NCBI RefSeq assembly: GCF_900109315.1
Contig: NZ_FOJC01000002.1
Span: 62,001-126,000, forward strand
Direction of reading: 5' to 3'
Origin: [Haemophilus] ducreyi
Lineage (GTDB): Bacteria > Pseudomonadota > Gammaproteobacteria > Enterobacterales > Pasteurellaceae
DNA: 64,000 nucleotides
This document shows, one piece after another, positions 49,565 through 60,361 of this stretch. The notes under the pieces were generated by a model. The model was given only the letters and a program-made list of their open reading frames with translations, searched no databases and was not told the origin of the DNA. The position numbers and the translations under genes are program-made. Position 1 is the first letter of the stretch. Each line of letters opens with the position of its first letter.

Positions 49565-50049
49565 GATTACGCCAAGAAATTAGCCAAATGCGACATAAAA
49601 TGTATCAGCATTTAACCAAAACAAGCACAGGGCAATTCAATTTGAAAACTGATCAAGGTGGCATTACGGATATTGAATTTATTGCACAAAGTATCGTATT
49701 AGAATATGCTCATTGTTATCCGGAAATGGCGAAGTTGGTCAGATAATGTACGCATTTTTACCGCAGCGATTGAATGTGGCATTCTGAGTCAACACGTTGG
49801 CGAAGGCTTAAAGAATGCTTATACTCACATTAGAAATCGGATTCATCAATTGAATTTATTACAATTACCCAGCATAGTTAATGATACTGAATTTGTATCA
49901 GAAAGAGCATTTGTGACGAAAATTTGGCAACAAATTTTTACTGATAATGAATGAGCAGACTAAGCGGTCAGTTTTAGCTAATTTTTTACTAAATCCGTGC
50001 GCTTGTTTACTTTATAATAGTTGAAAAATTGTTAAACAAGGAGTTTACA

Positions 50050-50427
50050 ATGGAATATCAATTTACGCATTCAATACACGGGATTGTGGCGAAATGTTCA
50101 ATGGAACATGAAGTATTTGCGCGTTGGTTAAATACAGAAATTATTGGCCATACACAAAATCTACATAATATTTTAGCTGAAATTGAAAAATGTCGTGCGG
50201 CATTTCCAAACCATTATGAATGCGTATTTGAAGGCCAAGAATATAGTTTGTATTTTGATTGCGATGAAGTAATCGTTAAAGCAAATAATTTGGCAATGGC
50301 GATAGATGAAGTTATTGTGGAAGAAGGTCTGCAACTTTATGATCAAGAAAGTGTTGCGTTTTGTGGTTTAGAAGATTTTGAACGCTTTTTACAGGCATAC
50401 CATAAGTTTAGTAGCACTTACCATTAA
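50050..50427 (+). CDS. yacL: UPF0231 family protein YacL
   Basis: A small soluble protein of unknown function conserved in gammaproteobacteria. The 125 residues match E. coli Yac[46 protein letters not shown], and [21 protein letters not shown]. The ATG at 50050 has a strong AAGGAG; an upstream in-frame start at 50029 is not supported. Convergent with gltS. Confidence 0.92.
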   Translation: MEYQFTHSIHGIVAKCSMEHEVFARWLNTEIIGHTQNLHNILAEIEKCRAAFPNHYECVFEGQEYSLYFDCDEVIVKANNLAMAIDEVIVEEGLQLYDQESVAFCGLEDFERFLQAYHKFSSTYH

Positions 50428-50447
50428 GCAAGGCAATGGATTCAATA

Positions 50448-50475
50448 AAAAAGAGTGCTTAATTGCACTCTTTTT
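50448..50475. terminator. Bidirectional terminator between yacL and gltS
   Basis: Perfect 11-bp stem AAAAAGAGTGC / GCACTCTTTTT with a six-base loop. Confidence 0.92.
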
Positions 50476-50495
50476 GTTTGATGATAATAATCACA

Positions 50496-51716
50496 TTAGC
50501 GTAAGAAATCCACAAACGAAGTAATTACCGCCAAATTTAATATATCCACAAAAAAAGCTCCAACTAATGGCACAATTAAGAAAGCTTTATGTGAAGACCC
50601 AAATTTTTCAGTTACAGATTGCATATTAGCCACCGCTGTTGGCGTAGCGCCTAATCCAAAACCACAATGACCGGCAGTTAAAATAGCGGCATCATAATCT
50701 TTACCCATAACACGATACGTAACGAAATAACCGTAGAGAATCATCACTAACGTTTGCACCACTAAAATAATCAGCATTGGACCGGCTAGCCCCGTTAATT
50801 CCCACAGTTTGATACTCATTAAGGCCATTGCTAGGAACATACTTAAAGAAGCATTACCGAACACATCAATAGCACGGTCAAACATATCAAATTTGAATAC
50901 TTTAGTTAAAACATTACGCAAGATAACCCCGAAACCCAGAGCCCAGACGAATTGAGGTAAACTAATATCAGGAAAAGTGTTGACGATAATAGATGAAAAA
51001 CCTAAACAAGCAGCAAAGAGTGCCATAGTCTCAATGGTAGAGCTAGCGGTGATATAACGAATAGAATCGTGATCTTCGAAAGTACTGCCGTCATATTGTT
51101 CTGCAGAGGTATCTACCCGTTTAGTGATCTGTTGCGAGCGATCTTTTTTCATTTTATTGATTAATCGCCGTGCAATCGGCCCACCGATTAACCCACCAGC
51201 CACTAAACCAAAAGTGGCTGATGCCATCGCCATTTCCATTACGCCGGTAATATTATATTCTTCTGAAAAGATTTTCGCCCAAGCCGCACCCGTACCGTGA
51301 CCACCTGTTAATGTGATTGAACCGGTGAGTAAGCCTATCATTGGATCTAGCCCTAAGGCACTGGCTAAGCCAACCCCGATCACATTTTGGATAATAATAT
51401 AGAGGCTGACGACAACCAGGAAAATCACTAATGGCATACCACCTTGTTTTAGACGTGAGAAATCAGCAGATAACCCAACAGATGAAAAGAAGGCTAGCAT
51501 AAACGCATTTTGTAAGCTTTGTTCAAATTGTAGAGAAACGCCAAACCAATTATATAAGCAGAGAATAGCCACTGCTGCGATTAAACCACCTGCAACGGCC
51601 TCAGGAATATTAAAGTCTTGTAATACTTTAATTTTATTCACAAAAAACCGCCCGACTAAAAGTACAAGTGTCGCAGTAATTAATGTGTGGTAACCATTAA
51701 ATACAATAGGTTCCAT
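50496..51716 (-). CDS. gltS: Sodium/glutamate symporter GltS
   Basis: GltS imports glutamate with sodium. The 406-residue protein has about ten helices and the paired re-entrant signatures GSITLTGGHGTGAAWAK and ILTAGHCGFGLGATPTAVANM. The ATG at 51716 has AGAGGAG upstream; a GTG at 51722 is not preferred. The upstream gap to yihI holds a dyad at 51868. Confidence 0.95.
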   Translation of the reverse strand: MEPIVFNGYHTLITATLVLLVGRFFVNKIKVLQDFNIPEAVAGGLIAAVAILCLYNWFGVSLQFEQSLQNAFMLAFFSSVGLSADFSRLKQGGMPLVIFLVVVSLYIIIQNVIGVGLASALGLDPMIGLLTGSITLTGGHGTGAAWAKIFSEEYNITGVMEMAMASATFGLVAGGLIGGPIARRLINKMKKDRSQQITKRVDTSAEQYDGSTFEDHDSIRYITASSTIETMALFAACLGFSSIIVNTFPDISLPQFVWALGFGVILRNVLTKVFKFDMFDRAIDVFGNASLSMFLAMALMSIKLWELTGLAGPMLIILVVQTLVMILYGYFVTYRVMGKDYDAAILTAGHCGFGLGATPTAVANMQSVTEKFGSSHKAFLIVPLVGAFFVDILNLAVITSFVDFLR

Positions 51717-51867
51717 AAGCACTCCTCTAAAATGTTAAATGAATGTTTAAAAAATAATGTTTTGATACTAGAACAATAGTGATCATTTGTCAAAGATGAG
51801 TATAAAAAAATTTATTGTTAAAATTAGAAAAATTTATTAATAAATCCTTAAACTTAAAAAAAGTTGA

Positions 51868-51887
51868 GTGAGATCAGTGTTTCTCAC
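51868..51887. promoter_or_regulatory. Inverted repeat between gltS and yihI
   Basis: GTGAGA and TCTCAC flank eight bases. The spacing does not fit a CRP site (which needs TGTGA-N6-TCACA). The regulator is unknown. Confidence 0.3.
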
Positions 51888-51980
51888 AGAATAATATTTA
51901 CTTTTTTTATTTCTTCTCAGCCAATCGAATTCCTTGTAGAATGAACATTTAATTTTAAGCCTAGTAACAAATAGCAGATT

Positions 51981-52565
51981 ATGAGTCGAAGTAAAAAAAC
52001 ACGTCGTATTAGCGACATTATGCCAGCACGTAAAGCGGATAAAAAACCAGTGTTGCCAATAAGCAACAGTAAAAAGCGGAAACCAACACGCTATGAATTA
52101 GATGTACAAGCACGTGAAGAGAAGAAAAAGCGTAAGCATAAAGGATTACCAACAGGCTCTCGTAACGTAATAATAGAGCAAAAGACAGCGTCAGCAAAAG
52201 TTAAAAGGGATCCACGTGTTGGCAGTCGCAAAAAAGTGCCATTAATGGTCGAATTTGTCAATAAACCAGAAAAAGGACAAATGATTAAACCCGTAGCGCT
52301 TGAACCATCAAATCACGCCACAAAAGCAACACTTTCACCGGAAGTTGAATTAGCGCAATTAGAAAATAATGAATGTTTAAATCAATTATTGGATCAGTTA
52401 GAAGCAGGTAAAGTACTATCAGCTCAAGATCAACAGTTTGTTGATGAATGTTTAGATCGTGTACATGAACTGATGATTGAATTAGGTATTGAAGATGATG
52501 AAGAAAATAACGAGGATCTTTTACTACGTCAATTTGAAACGATAGACATTAATAAATTTAAATAA
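51981..52565 (+). CDS. yihI: Der GTPase-activating protein YihI
   Basis: YihI stimulates GTP hydrolysis by the ribosome assembly GTPase Der. The 194-residue protein has the basic, disordered N-terminal half ([17 protein letters not shown]..., many Lys/Arg) and the acidic C-terminal helices [34 protein letters not shown]. In related genomes a DUF2489 gene follows; here it does, but broken. Confidence 0.93.
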   Translation: MSRSKKTRRISDIMPARKADKKPVLPISNSKKRKPTRYELDVQAREEKKKRKHKGLPTGSRNVIIEQKTASAKVKRDPRVGSRKKVPLMVEFVNKPEKGQMIKPVALEPSNHATKATLSPEVELAQLENNECLNQLLDQLEAGKVLSAQDQQFVDECLDRVHELMIELGIEDDEENNEDLLLRQFETIDINKFK

Positions 52566-52581
52566 TTAGTCGGAAGCGTTT

Positions 52582-53035
52582 ATGTTTCAGTTTGTGCTTA
52601 TCATATTAGCTATCCTGATCGTATTTACTATGGCAGGGTATGCTTTCTATTTATTGGTTAAATTACGTCAACAACAAACCGCTAAGTAACGATTATTGCA
52701 ACAAACGATGCAAGCCAAGCATTGTGGAAAGCATTGAGGTGATTAGTCGAGCTATGTTATCGGCACAATGTGATTTTTCAGAAAGCGTATTACGTTTAAA
52801 ACCCTTGTGTGAAGTATTGAGTTTAGGATTTAGTCGCTATTCCGCAATGTATAGCTTATATCAAGTGGTAGAAAATATGCCTATTCTCGCAGAGCGCAAA
52901 GCCTTAAAAACAAATATCCGAATGAAACTTGATTTAATACGTGAAACTAAAGAAATGGAACTCGAAACGCAAATCAAAGCTGAATGCCAGCAATTGTTGG
53001 ATGATATAAAACAATTAGCCATCATATTGACTTAG
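52582..53035 (+). pseudogene. DUF2489 family membrane protein, decayed
   Basis: The intact family has one N-terminal membrane helix and a helical cytoplasmic domain, function unknown, usually beside yihI. Here the ATG at 52582 (GGAAG upstream) opens 35 codons with the expected helix and LVKLRQQQTAK, then TAA at 52687. The same frame continues sensibly beyond the stop (RLLQQTMQAKH) until about 52720, where the rest of the family sequence, IVESIEVISRAMLSAQCDFSESVLRLK, lies in a different frame to 53035. Two changes are needed to repair it: a stop codon (probably CAA to TAA) and a one-base loss near 52715-52721. Two independent lesions make sequencing error unlikely. Confidence 0.82.
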
Positions 53036-53103
53036 GTTAAGTCAATATTTAGCGTCAATTATATTCTGATGGGAAATGCCTATCTTTATCAAAAGGAATT
53101 GTT

Positions 53104-55434
53104 ATGAAGATTCGTTATAGTGTGTTGTCTACATTCATCATTTCAGCACTTTATAGTCAAGACACTCAAGCTAATTTAAAACATCAATGTTTACTGAGAG
53201 TGCCACACTTTGCGGGCGAAGAAATTACGGCTGACCAACTCAATATGCCGATTGAAATTGAAGCTGATCGTGCGGTCATTAACCAACCAAAAGAAGCAAA
53301 CTATAGTGGTAACATTACTATTAAACAAGGCAACCGCTCAATTTTTGCGGATAACGTCCGAATTGAACAACAGGCACCACAGCATCGCAAAGCATTTTTA
53401 ATTGGTCGCTATCAATATCAAGATAACCTAATTCAAGCAGAAGGGCATAATGCCTTGCTAGACTTACAGAGTAAAGAGGCTCAAGTGGCGAATACTACTT
53501 ATCAATTAGTGGGGCGTCAAGGCAGAGGTGAAGCAGAAAGTGGTCAGTTTACGCCACAAACACGGCGTTTGAAAAATGCTAGTTTTACTGCTTGTTTATT
53601 GAATGATAATACTTGGTCAATTGAAGCAAATGAAATGGTGCAACATATTAAAGCAGGATATGCTGAGATGTGGCATGCACGTTTTAAGATCTTTGATGTA
53701 CCTATTTTTTATTCACCTTATTTGCAATTTCCACTTGGGGATCAACGCCGTTCGGGTATCTTAACGCCTAAACTGTATCATTCGACTAAAGATGGCTTCA
53801 TTTATTCTCAGCCATTTTATTGGGATATTGCACCGAATATGGATGCAACCTTTACTTCAAACTATTATTCCCGCCGTGGGTGGCAAATTAATCCAGAGTT
53901 TCGTTATTTAACTGCGTTAGGACAAGGTATTTTGGCTGGCGAATATCTAGCAAATGATCGTTTAGATACCTATCGACCAAAGGATATGAACGATAGACGT
54001 TATTTATTCCATTGGCGTCATAATATGAGTTTTTTGACCGATTGGCATTTAGATGTAGATTATACTAACGTAAGTGATCGACGCTATTTTTCTGATTTTG
54101 ATTCTAGTTATGGTAATGTAACAGATGGTTACGCTCTTCAACATTTTAAATTAGGTTACTATCAACCGCAGTACAACTTGTCTATTTCAGGTAAAGATTT
54201 CCATACATTTGATAATGTTAAACCATATCGTGTATTACCGCAAATTGATTTTAATTATTACCAAGATCAATTTCTTAAAGACAGTCGTTTTAGTTTTTTT
54301 GCACAGATAGCACGTTTTGAAAATGATAGTAAGTCAATGCCGAATGCGTGGCGTTTTCATGCAGAGCCGATTATCAATATTCCTTTTGTTAATCATTATG
54401 GAAGTCTAAATTTTGAAACAAAATTATACGCTTCACATTACCAACAACAAAAGGGAGAGAATCAAATTGCCGAAGAAGTAAAAAAACAGCTAACCCGTAT
54501 TATTCCGCAAGTTAAATTAGACTTTCAAACGGTATTAGAAGCAGATAAATCACTGTTTAGTGGTTTCAAACAAATCCTTGAACCTCGTTTGCAGTATGTC
54601 TATCGCCCTTATAGAGATCAAAGTGAAATTGGTTCAAAATCACATGAAAGCGTTGGTCTAGGCTATGATTCAGCATTATTACAAACGGATTATTACTCAT
54701 TATTTAATGATCGTCGCTATAGTGGTTTAGACCGTATTTCATCTGCAAATTTAATTACAGCGGGAGCGAGCACGCGTTTCTTTAATAAGAAAACCGGTGA
54801 AGAAGTGTTTAATATTAGTGTAGGGCAAACTTATTATTTGAGACCATCAAGGGTAGATAGCTTAGCGATTGATAGTACGGCAGATCGCTCATCTTCATGG
54901 TCAGTTGAATCCAATTGGCGTTTTCAGCCTAAGTGGAATTGGCATGCTAGCTATCAATATGATACGCGTTTACATAAATCATCATTAGCAAATATGTCAT
55001 TACAATATAAGCCTAGTACAGAGAATGTATTTCAGCTTAATTACCGTTATGTGAATGAAGATTACATCAATCAAAACTTAAGTTTTAACCGCTATGGGCA
55101 ATATATTAAGCAAATTGGCGGTATGATCGGTTGGAATTTAACTGATAAGGTGGCAATTATGGCGAGCCATTATCGAGATATTGCTTTGAAAAAAGCAGTA
55201 GAAACGCAATTATCGTTGAATTATAACGCGTGTTGTTGGAGTGCTAATTTATATGTTGCACGTCAATTAACCACAACACCTATTGGCGCAAAAGACAGCA
55301 TTCGCAATTTATATTATGATAATAAATTTGGCATTAATTTTGAATTACGTTTTGGCCATGATTATAGTAGTGGTATGCATAAAATGCTGAGTAAAGGGAT
55401 TTTGCCATACGTAGAACAATATGGCATTAACTAA
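53104..55434 (+). CDS. lptD: LPS-assembly protein LptD
   Basis: LptD forms the outer membrane barrel that, with LptE, places lipopolysaccharide on the cell surface. The 776-residue protein has a signal peptide (cut near SQDTQA), an OstA/LptA-like periplasmic domain (about 50-190) and a large beta-barrel. The four cysteines of the disulfide-controlled folding pathway are present: one in KHQCLL, one in FTACLL, and the adjacent pair in NYNACCW. Single gene with strong terminator. Confidence 0.95.
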   Translation: MKIRYSVLSTFIISALYSQDTQANLKHQCLLRVPHFAGEEITADQLNMPIEIEADRAVINQPKEANYSGNITIKQGNRSIFADNVRIEQQAPQHRKAFLIGRYQYQDNLIQAEGHNALLDLQSKEAQVANTTYQLVGRQGRGEAESGQFTPQTRRLKNASFTACLLNDNTWSIEANEMVQHIKAGYAEMWHARFKIFDVPIFYSPYLQFPLGDQRRSGILTPKLYHSTKDGFIYSQPFYWDIAPNMDATFTSNYYSRRGWQINPEFRYLTALGQGILAGEYLANDRLDTYRPKDMNDRRYLFHWRHNMSFLTDWHLDVDYTNVSDRRYFSDFDSSYGNVTDGYALQHFKLGYYQPQYNLSISGKDFHTFDNVKPYRVLPQIDFNYYQDQFLKDSRFSFFAQIARFENDSKSMPNAWRFHAEPIINIPFVNHYGSLNFETKLYASHYQQQKGENQIAEEVKKQLTRIIPQVKLDFQTVLEADKSLFSGFKQILEPRLQYVYRPYRDQSEIGSKSHESVGLGYDSALLQTDYYSLFNDRRYSGLDRISSANLITAGASTRFFNKKTGEEVFNISVGQTYYLRPSRVDSLAIDSTADRSSSWSVESNWRFQPKWNWHASYQYDTRLHKSSLANMSLQYKPSTENVFQLNYRYVNEDYINQNLSFNRYGQYIKQIGGMIGWNLTDKVAIMASHYRDIALKKAVETQLSLNYNACCWSANLYVARQLTTTPIGAKDSIRNLYYDNKFGINFELRFGHDYSSGMHKMLSKGILPYVEQYGIN

Positions 55435-55439
55435 CCAAT

Positions 55440-55470
55440 AATAAAGGCAAGCTGATACTTGCCTTTATTT
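55440..55470. terminator. Bidirectional terminator between lptD and purH
   Basis: Perfect 12-bp stem AATAAAGGCAAG / CTTGCCTTTATT with a six-base loop. Confidence 0.92.
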
Positions 55471-55481
55471 TTATCTTTTTA

Positions 55482-57068
55482 TTAATGGCGAAAATGACGC
55501 ATACCTGTTAAGACCATAGCCATACCGTGTTCATTTACTGCATCAATCACTTCTTGATCGCGTATTGAACCCCCCGGTTGAATAACACAACTAATACCAA
55601 CTTTATTTGCTGCATCAATACCATCACGGAAAGGGAAAAATGCATCAGAGGCCATTACACAACCTGTCACTTGTAAGCCTTCATCTTCCGCTTTAATCCC
55701 TGCGATTTTGGCAGAATACACTCGACTCATTTGGCCTGCACCAATTCCAATCGTTTGGCCATTTTTCGCATAGACAATCGCATTTGATTTAACATATTTA
55801 GCGACTTTCCAGCAAAAGAGTAAATCATCTAATTCTGCTTGAGTAGGTTGACGTTTTGAAACCACTTTGAGTTGATCTAATGTAACAATGTCTTGATCGG
55901 CTTCTTGCACTAATAAACCACCGTTTACGCGTTTGAAGTCTAAACGTTGTGAAGCAACACTAAATTCACCGCATGCTAATACACGGACATTTTTCTTTTG
56001 GGCTAAAATAAGTTGAGCTTCTTCAAGCATGGTTGGCGCAATAATCACTTCAACAAATTGACGATCTACAACTGCTTGTGCAGTTTTAGCATCTAATGCA
56101 CGGTTAAAGGCAATAATACCACCAAAGGCTGAAGTCGGATCTGTTTGATAAGCCCGATCATAGGCTTCTAAAATATCTTTGCCTAATGCCACTCCACAAG
56201 GATTAGCGTGCTTAACAATTACACAGGCTGGTTCTGCAAATTCTTTTACACATTCGAGTGCGGCATCAGTATCTGCAATATTATTATAAGAAAGTGCTTT
56301 ACCTTGTAATTGCTTAGCCGTTGCTACGGAGGCCTCTTGTAAGTTATTTTCAACATAGAATGCCGCATTTTGATGGGCATTTTCGCCGTAGCGCATAGTT
56401 TGTTTACGGATAAAATTTAGGTTTAATGTGCGTGGAAATTGACCGCATACTTGGTTGAGATCCTCTTCAACACCTTGATAAGGCGGTACTTTTTGACCAA
56501 AATAGTTAGCAATCATTGCATCATATTGTGCGGTATGTTCAAATGCCTTAATTGCTAAGTTGAAACGTGTTGCTAATGTTAGTTCATTTGCATTTTCATC
56601 CATTTCAGTCAGAATCGCCTCAAAATCATGATTATTTACGACAATGGCAACATCTTTATGATTTTTGGCGGCAGAGCGTACCATTGTCTGCCCGCCAATA
56701 TCAATATTTTCAATTGCATCAGCTAAGCTACAATCAGGTTTGGCAACCGTTTCAGCGAAAGGATAAAGATTTAGCACGACCATATCAATAGGTTGAATAT
56801 TGTGTTGTTGCATTGTTGTGTCATCTAGGCCTCGACGCCCTAAAATGCCACCATGAATTTTGGGATGTAATGTTTTTACCCGGCCGTCCATCATTTCAGG
56901 AAACCCCGTATAATCAGATACTTCTGTAACAGGTAAGCCTGCTTCGGCTAATAATTTTGCAGTCCCGCCCGTGGAAAGCAATTTCACGCCACGTGTGTGT
57001 AAACCTTGTGCAAATTCGATAATACCTGTTTTATCAGACACACTTAATAATGCTTGTTGAATAGCCAT
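55482..57068 (-). CDS. purH: Bifunctional AICAR transformylase / IMP cyclohydrolase
   Basis: PurH performs the last two steps of IMP synthesis. The 528-residue protein has the MGS-like cyclohydrolase domain ([32 protein letters not shown], residues 1-200) and the transformylase domain with [12 protein letters not shown] and [14 protein letters not shown]. purD, its usual downstream partner, is not here. A perfect PurR operator lies in the promoter. Confidence 0.97.
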   Translation of the reverse strand: MAIQQALLSVSDKTGIIEFAQGLHTRGVKLLSTGGTAKLLAEAGLPVTEVSDYTGFPEMMDGRVKTLHPKIHGGILGRRGLDDTTMQQHNIQPIDMVVLNLYPFAETVAKPDCSLADAIENIDIGGQTMVRSAAKNHKDVAIVVNNHDFEAILTEMDENANELTLATRFNLAIKAFEHTAQYDAMIANYFGQKVPPYQGVEEDLNQVCGQFPRTLNLNFIRKQTMRYGENAHQNAAFYVENNLQEASVATAKQLQGKALSYNNIADTDAALECVKEFAEPACVIVKHANPCGVALGKDILEAYDRAYQTDPTSAFGGIIAFNRALDAKTAQAVVDRQFVEVIIAPTMLEEAQLILAQKKNVRVLACGEFSVASQRLDFKRVNGGLLVQEADQDIVTLDQLKVVSKRQPTQAELDDLLFCWKVAKYVKSNAIVYAKNGQTIGIGAGQMSRVYSAKIAGIKAEDEGLQVTGCVMASDAFFPFRDGIDAANKVGISCVIQPGGSIRDQEVIDAVNEHGMAMVLTGMRHFRH

Positions 57069-57112
57069 ATTTAATAATCCTTAACAATAAATACTTACTA
57101 TAAAAAGTGTCA

Positions 57113-57134
57113 ATTATAACGCAAACGTTTGCTT
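57113..57134 (-). promoter_or_regulatory. PurR operator and -10 element of purH
   Basis: ACGCAAACGTTTGCTT at 57119-57134 is a full match to the PurR consensus ANGCAANCGNTTNCNT. On the minus strand it is followed directly by a perfect TATAAT (57118-57113), so the operator fills the promoter spacer. purH is a PurR target in E. coli, and repression by PurR with hypoxanthine or guanine is expected. Confidence 0.88.
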
Positions 57135-57242
57135 ATTTCATCTGCAAGCGGTTTTTTTGTTGAAAAATTTTGCAAAATAGATCGCTTGTTTGCCTTCTAA
57201 AGTCGGTGCCAAAGTAAAAATAGCATACCAAGTCGATTAACG

Positions 57243-58691
57243 TTATTCATTATAGAGCGCCATATAAAGCTGTTGCTCAAAATTCACCAATGGCGTACGT
57301 TTGGTTTTGCTTTCTAGTTCACCGGTTGAATAGCCGTTTACAAATTGAACGAATGCAATGCGTTGGCCGCGTGCATTTTTCATAAAGCCCGCTAAGTTAT
57401 ATACACCTTTGAGCGATCCTGTTTTCGCAATTAAATTTTTAGCAAGAGGTTGTTTGATAATAGAACCACGTCCTGAAATTGTGCCATCTACGCCTGCAAT
57501 AGGGAATGTTTCAAATAATTGTAAGTTAGCTTCATTATTTGCAATATATTCTAATGCTTGTAATAGCGTTTTTGCATTCACTTGATTATGTCTTGATAAG
57601 CCTGAACCATCGACTACCACACTATTATTAAATTGTACGCCAACTTTTGATTTTAATAACTGACGTATAGTTTGGCTAGCAAATGGAAAAGAAGCGGGGC
57701 GATTTTTTTGTTGGTTAGCAATAATGCGAAATAAACTATCGGCAATTTGATTATCCGATTTTTTCATCATTTTTTTCAGTAAGGTTGGTAATGGTTCAGA
57801 ATTATGTTCTGCAAGTAAATGCCCTTGTTGTTTATTGAGTGATTCTTGAACTTTGCCATTAAACGCAATGCCTAAACGAGTTAAGTTTGCTTTGATTAGA
57901 TTTGCACCATATGCTACAGGATCTTGCACAGAAAAACTTAAACCGAAAGGTTGCGTTTGGCGAGCCATACAGCCTTTTACGTGGTAGCGGTTATTATCAT
58001 TCACCACCACATCTAATTGACAATAAGGTGCTTCTGCTTTATCGACAATATACGCTGAACTAAACACTTGAACCGGATAAGCAGCAGGCACGTTGACTTT
58101 CGCGAATTCCCCCACATTTTGGTTGGCATCTAGCATAATATGGAAACAATTATGATCAACATTGATAGCCGCTGGTGGGGAATTAAAACACATGGCTAAA
58201 TCATTCCAAATCCAACCGGTTGCTTTATTATGGCTAGCAAAAACAGAAGTGTCTAAAATTAAATCCCCTGTAATTTTGCTAATGCCTTGTTTCTTCAATT
58301 GGCTGATTAATTGATAAAGGTGACCGCTTGTTAATAGCGGATCGCCTGTAAATTTAGCAATTAAATCACCTTGTAATATACCGTTTTGAATTGTGCCATT
58401 GGTTAACAGTGTTGTGTGAAAGCGGAAATCATTTGGTAAAGCAAGTTTTGCTGCGAGTGCAGTAAACACCTTTTGTGTACTAGCAGGTAACATAAAAATA
58501 TCACTTTGATATTGTGTAATGATCTGCTTAGTATCTAGGTTTTTAGCAATAAAACTGGCAGAAGAGCCCGCAGGTAAATTAGCTACAATTGCATTGGTAT
58601 TAATTGCCGCAGTGGCAAAAGTCGAGTAAAAAAGCGTGAAACCAATCAACGCGGTTTTTTTGAGAGATAAGTGAATGGATTTTAACAACAT
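57243..58691 (-). CDS. dacB: D-alanyl-D-alanine carboxypeptidase/endopeptidase DacB (PBP4)
   Basis: A periplasmic low-molecular-mass penicillin-binding protein that trims and cleaves peptidoglycan crosslinks. The 482-residue protein has a signal peptide (cut near ATAAIN) and the three active-site motifs: SxxK in LPASTQKVFTALAA, SDN in MKKSDNQIADSLF, and KTG in IAKTGSLKGVYNLAG. It is divergent from greA, with 93 bases between, as in related genomes. Confidence 0.95.
   Translation of the reverse strand: MLLKSIHLSLKKTALIGFTLFYSTFATAAINTNAIVANLPAGSSASFIAKNLDTKQIITQYQSDIFMLPASTQKVFTALAAKLALPNDFRFHTTLLTNGTIQNGILQGDLIAKFTGDPLLTSGHLYQLISQLKKQGISKITGDLILDTSVFASHNKATGWIWNDLAMCFNSPPAAINVDHNCFHIMLDANQNVGEFAKVNVPAAYPVQVFSSAYIVDKAEAPYCQLDVVVNDNNRYHVKGCMARQTQPFGLSFSVQDPVAYGANLIKANLTRLGIAFNGKVQESLNKQQGHLLAEHNSEPLPTLLKKMMKKSDNQIADSLFRIIANQQKNRPASFPFASQTIRQLLKSKVGVQFNNSVVVDGSGLSRHNQVNAKTLLQALEYIANNEANLQLFETFPIAGVDGTISGRGSIIKQPLAKNLIAKTGSLKGVYNLAGFMKNARGQRIAFVQFVNGYSTGELESKTKRTPLVNFEQQLYMALYNE
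58322..58331 (-). repeat. DNA uptake signal sequence, full Apl-type, in dacB
   Basis: Exact ACAAGCGGTC on the minus strand within dacB. Confidence 0.8.
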
Positions 58692-58784
58692 AGAGAATTG
58701 AATAGTTGATATTTTTAATAAGACGTTGAATAATATCGCTTTGCATAGTATTCGTAAACCTTAAATTTTTAGAAAGGATAGATA

Positions 58785-59261
58785 ATGAAACAAATTCCAA
58801 TGACAGTACGTGGTGCAGAATTACTTCGTGAAGAATTAGAATTTTTAAAAAATGTTCGTCGCCCGCAAATTATTGATGCGATTGCAGAGGCTCGTGAACA
58901 CGGTGATTTAAAAGAGAATGCAGAATATCACGCAGCGCGTGAGCAACAAGGTTTCTGTGAAGGCCGGATTCAAGAAATTGAAGGAAAATTAGGTAATGCA
59001 CAAGTGATTGATGTAGCAAAAATGACCAATAATGGTAAAGTAATTTTTGGTGCAACTGTTGGGCTAGTGAATATTGATACAGATGAAGAAGTGACTTATC
59101 GTATTGTTGGTGATGATGAGGCCAATATTAAAGAAGGATTAATCTCAGTTAATTCGCCGATTGCGCGCGGTTTAGTGGGTAAAAGTGTCGATGATTCAGT
59201 CAGTATTATTACCCCGGGTGGTAAAGTAGAATTTGATATTATTAGTGTAGAATATCAATAA
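58785..59261 (+). CDS. greA: Transcription elongation factor GreA
   Basis: GreA rescues backtracked RNA polymerase by promoting transcript cleavage. The 158-residue protein has the N-terminal coiled coil with the tip acids in [20 protein letters not shown] and the C-terminal FKBP-like domain ending in [22 protein letters not shown] precedes the start. Confidence 0.97.
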   Translation: MKQIPMTVRGAELLREELEFLKNVRRPQIIDAIAEAREHGDLKENAEYHAAREQQGFCEGRIQEIEGKLGNAQVIDVAKMTNNGKVIFGATVGLVNIDTDEEVTYRIVGDDEANIKEGLISVNSPIARGLVGKSVDDSVSIITPGGKVEFDIISVEYQ

Positions 59262-59279
59262 TAAGCGTTTTTTAGCTAA

Positions 59280-59315
59280 AAAAGCGGTCAATTTTATCAA
59301 ATTTTGACCGCTTTT
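59280..59315. terminator. Bidirectional terminator made of paired AAGCGGTC motifs
   Basis: AAAAGCGGTCAA and its reverse complement, with flanking A and T runs, between convergent greA and prmB. Confidence 0.9.
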
Positions 59316-59327
59316 GTTGCTTTTTGA

Positions 59328-60272
59328 TTATGCAAATAAATGATGGTGTTTAACTAATTCTTCACGAGTTAGGCTAAATACGCCAACACCGCCATTTTTT
59401 AATGTAATCCAATTAAATGGTACTGCCGGGAATTGTTCGATTAAATGCAACATACTGTTGCCAACCTCACAAACTAACACGCCGTTATTCGTTAAATAAT
59501 CAGGTGCTTTGGTTAAGATTTGTTTAGTAATGTCTAAGCCATCTACTCCAGAACCTAGTGCAAGTTTTGGTTCGTGTTGGAATTCATATGGCATTTCATT
59601 TAAATCTTCTTCATCTACATAAGGTGGATTGGTTACAATCAGATCATATTTATCTTGGGGAATATCACTAAATAAATTAGAGTTGATAGGGAAGACTTGA
59701 TGCGCAACTTGATGGCGTTCGATATTAATTTGCGCAACATCTAACGCATCTATCGATAAGTCAACCGCATCTATTTCGGCATTTGGGAAACGTTGTGCAC
59801 AAGCGATAGCAATGCAACCGCTACCGGTACACAGATCTAAAATACGTTTTGGTTCTGCGTGTAAAATACCGGTAAAACCCTGTTGAATTAATTCACCAAT
59901 TGGCGATCGAGGTACGATAACTCGTTCATCAACATAATATTCTGTACCACAGAACCACGCGGAGTTGGTTAAGTAAGCCACGGGTTTACGCATACCTAAG
60001 CGTTGCGAAACCATATCAATAATACGTTCTTTTTCAATACGAGTAATATTTGATGAATACATTGTTTCAGGTACATCAATCGGCAAACTTAATCCGTTTA
60101 ACACTAATTGATTTGCTTCGTCCCAAGCATTATCTGAACCATGACCATAATAAATATCTGAAGCATTAAAATAGCTATAACTCCAACGCATCATATCTTG
60201 GATTGTTTTTAGATCCTCTTTCGTTGATGAATCAAATATTTCTTCCAACAATTCTAAATTATGTTCAAACAT
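59328..60272 (-). CDS. prmB: Ribosomal protein L3 N5-glutamine methyltransferase PrmB
   Basis: PrmB methylates a glutamine side chain of ribosomal protein L3. The 314-residue protein has the N-terminal helical domain, the SAM motif ILDLCTGSGCIAIA, and the catalytic NPPY in LIVTNPPYVDEEDL. The WFCGTEYYVDERVIVPRSPI segment separates it from the related PrmC. It is divergent from bioA. Confidence 0.95.
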   Translation of the reverse strand: MFEHNLELLEEIFDSSTKEDLKTIQDMMRWSYSYFNASDIYYGHGSDNAWDEANQLVLNGLSLPIDVPETMYSSNITRIEKERIIDMVSQRLGMRKPVAYLTNSAWFCGTEYYVDERVIVPRSPIGELIQQGFTGILHAEPKRILDLCTGSGCIAIACAQRFPNAEIDAVDLSIDALDVAQINIERHQVAHQVFPINSNLFSDIPQDKYDLIVTNPPYVDEEDLNEMPYEFQHEPKLALGSGVDGLDITKQILTKAPDYLTNNGVLVCEVGNSMLHLIEQFPAVPFNWITLKNGGVGVFSLTREELVKHHHLFA

Positions 60273-60361
60273 ATATAACCTCTTTTAAGTGAGAGTTGCC
60301 CTATTCTATACCCATATGCCTTTTTGTGCTAGAATTCGAGTAAATAATCAGGAGAATAAAA

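Larger units (their letters stand above)
47080..49954 (+). pseudogene. glnE: Glutamine synthetase adenylyltransferase/deadenylylase GlnE, frameshifted near the 3' end
   Basis: GlnE adds and removes AMP on glutamine synthetase. Both nucleotidyltransferase halves are intact: [20 protein letters not shown] (about residue 147) and AYGKLGGLELGYNSDLDLVF (about 695), each with its IREIEFI or ITDIEFI helix. Near 49735 the frame breaks: after EMAK the read goes to a stop at 49746, while the next frame continues WSDNVRIFTAAIECGIL to 49954, which matches the family C-terminus. One extra T (AAGTTGG in place of AAGTGG) explains it. As read, the protein lacks its last 70 or so residues, part of the adenylylating domain. 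The 47080 ATG lacks a clear ribosome site. Confidence 0.9.

Noticed and set aside
51868..51887. CRP site upstream of gltS
   Set aside because: The arms GTGAGA/TCTCAC are eight bases apart and the TGTGA-N6-TCACA layout is not met.
60310..60361. BirA operator in front of bioA
   Set aside because: No inverted TTGTAAAC-type half-sites with the required spacing are visible.
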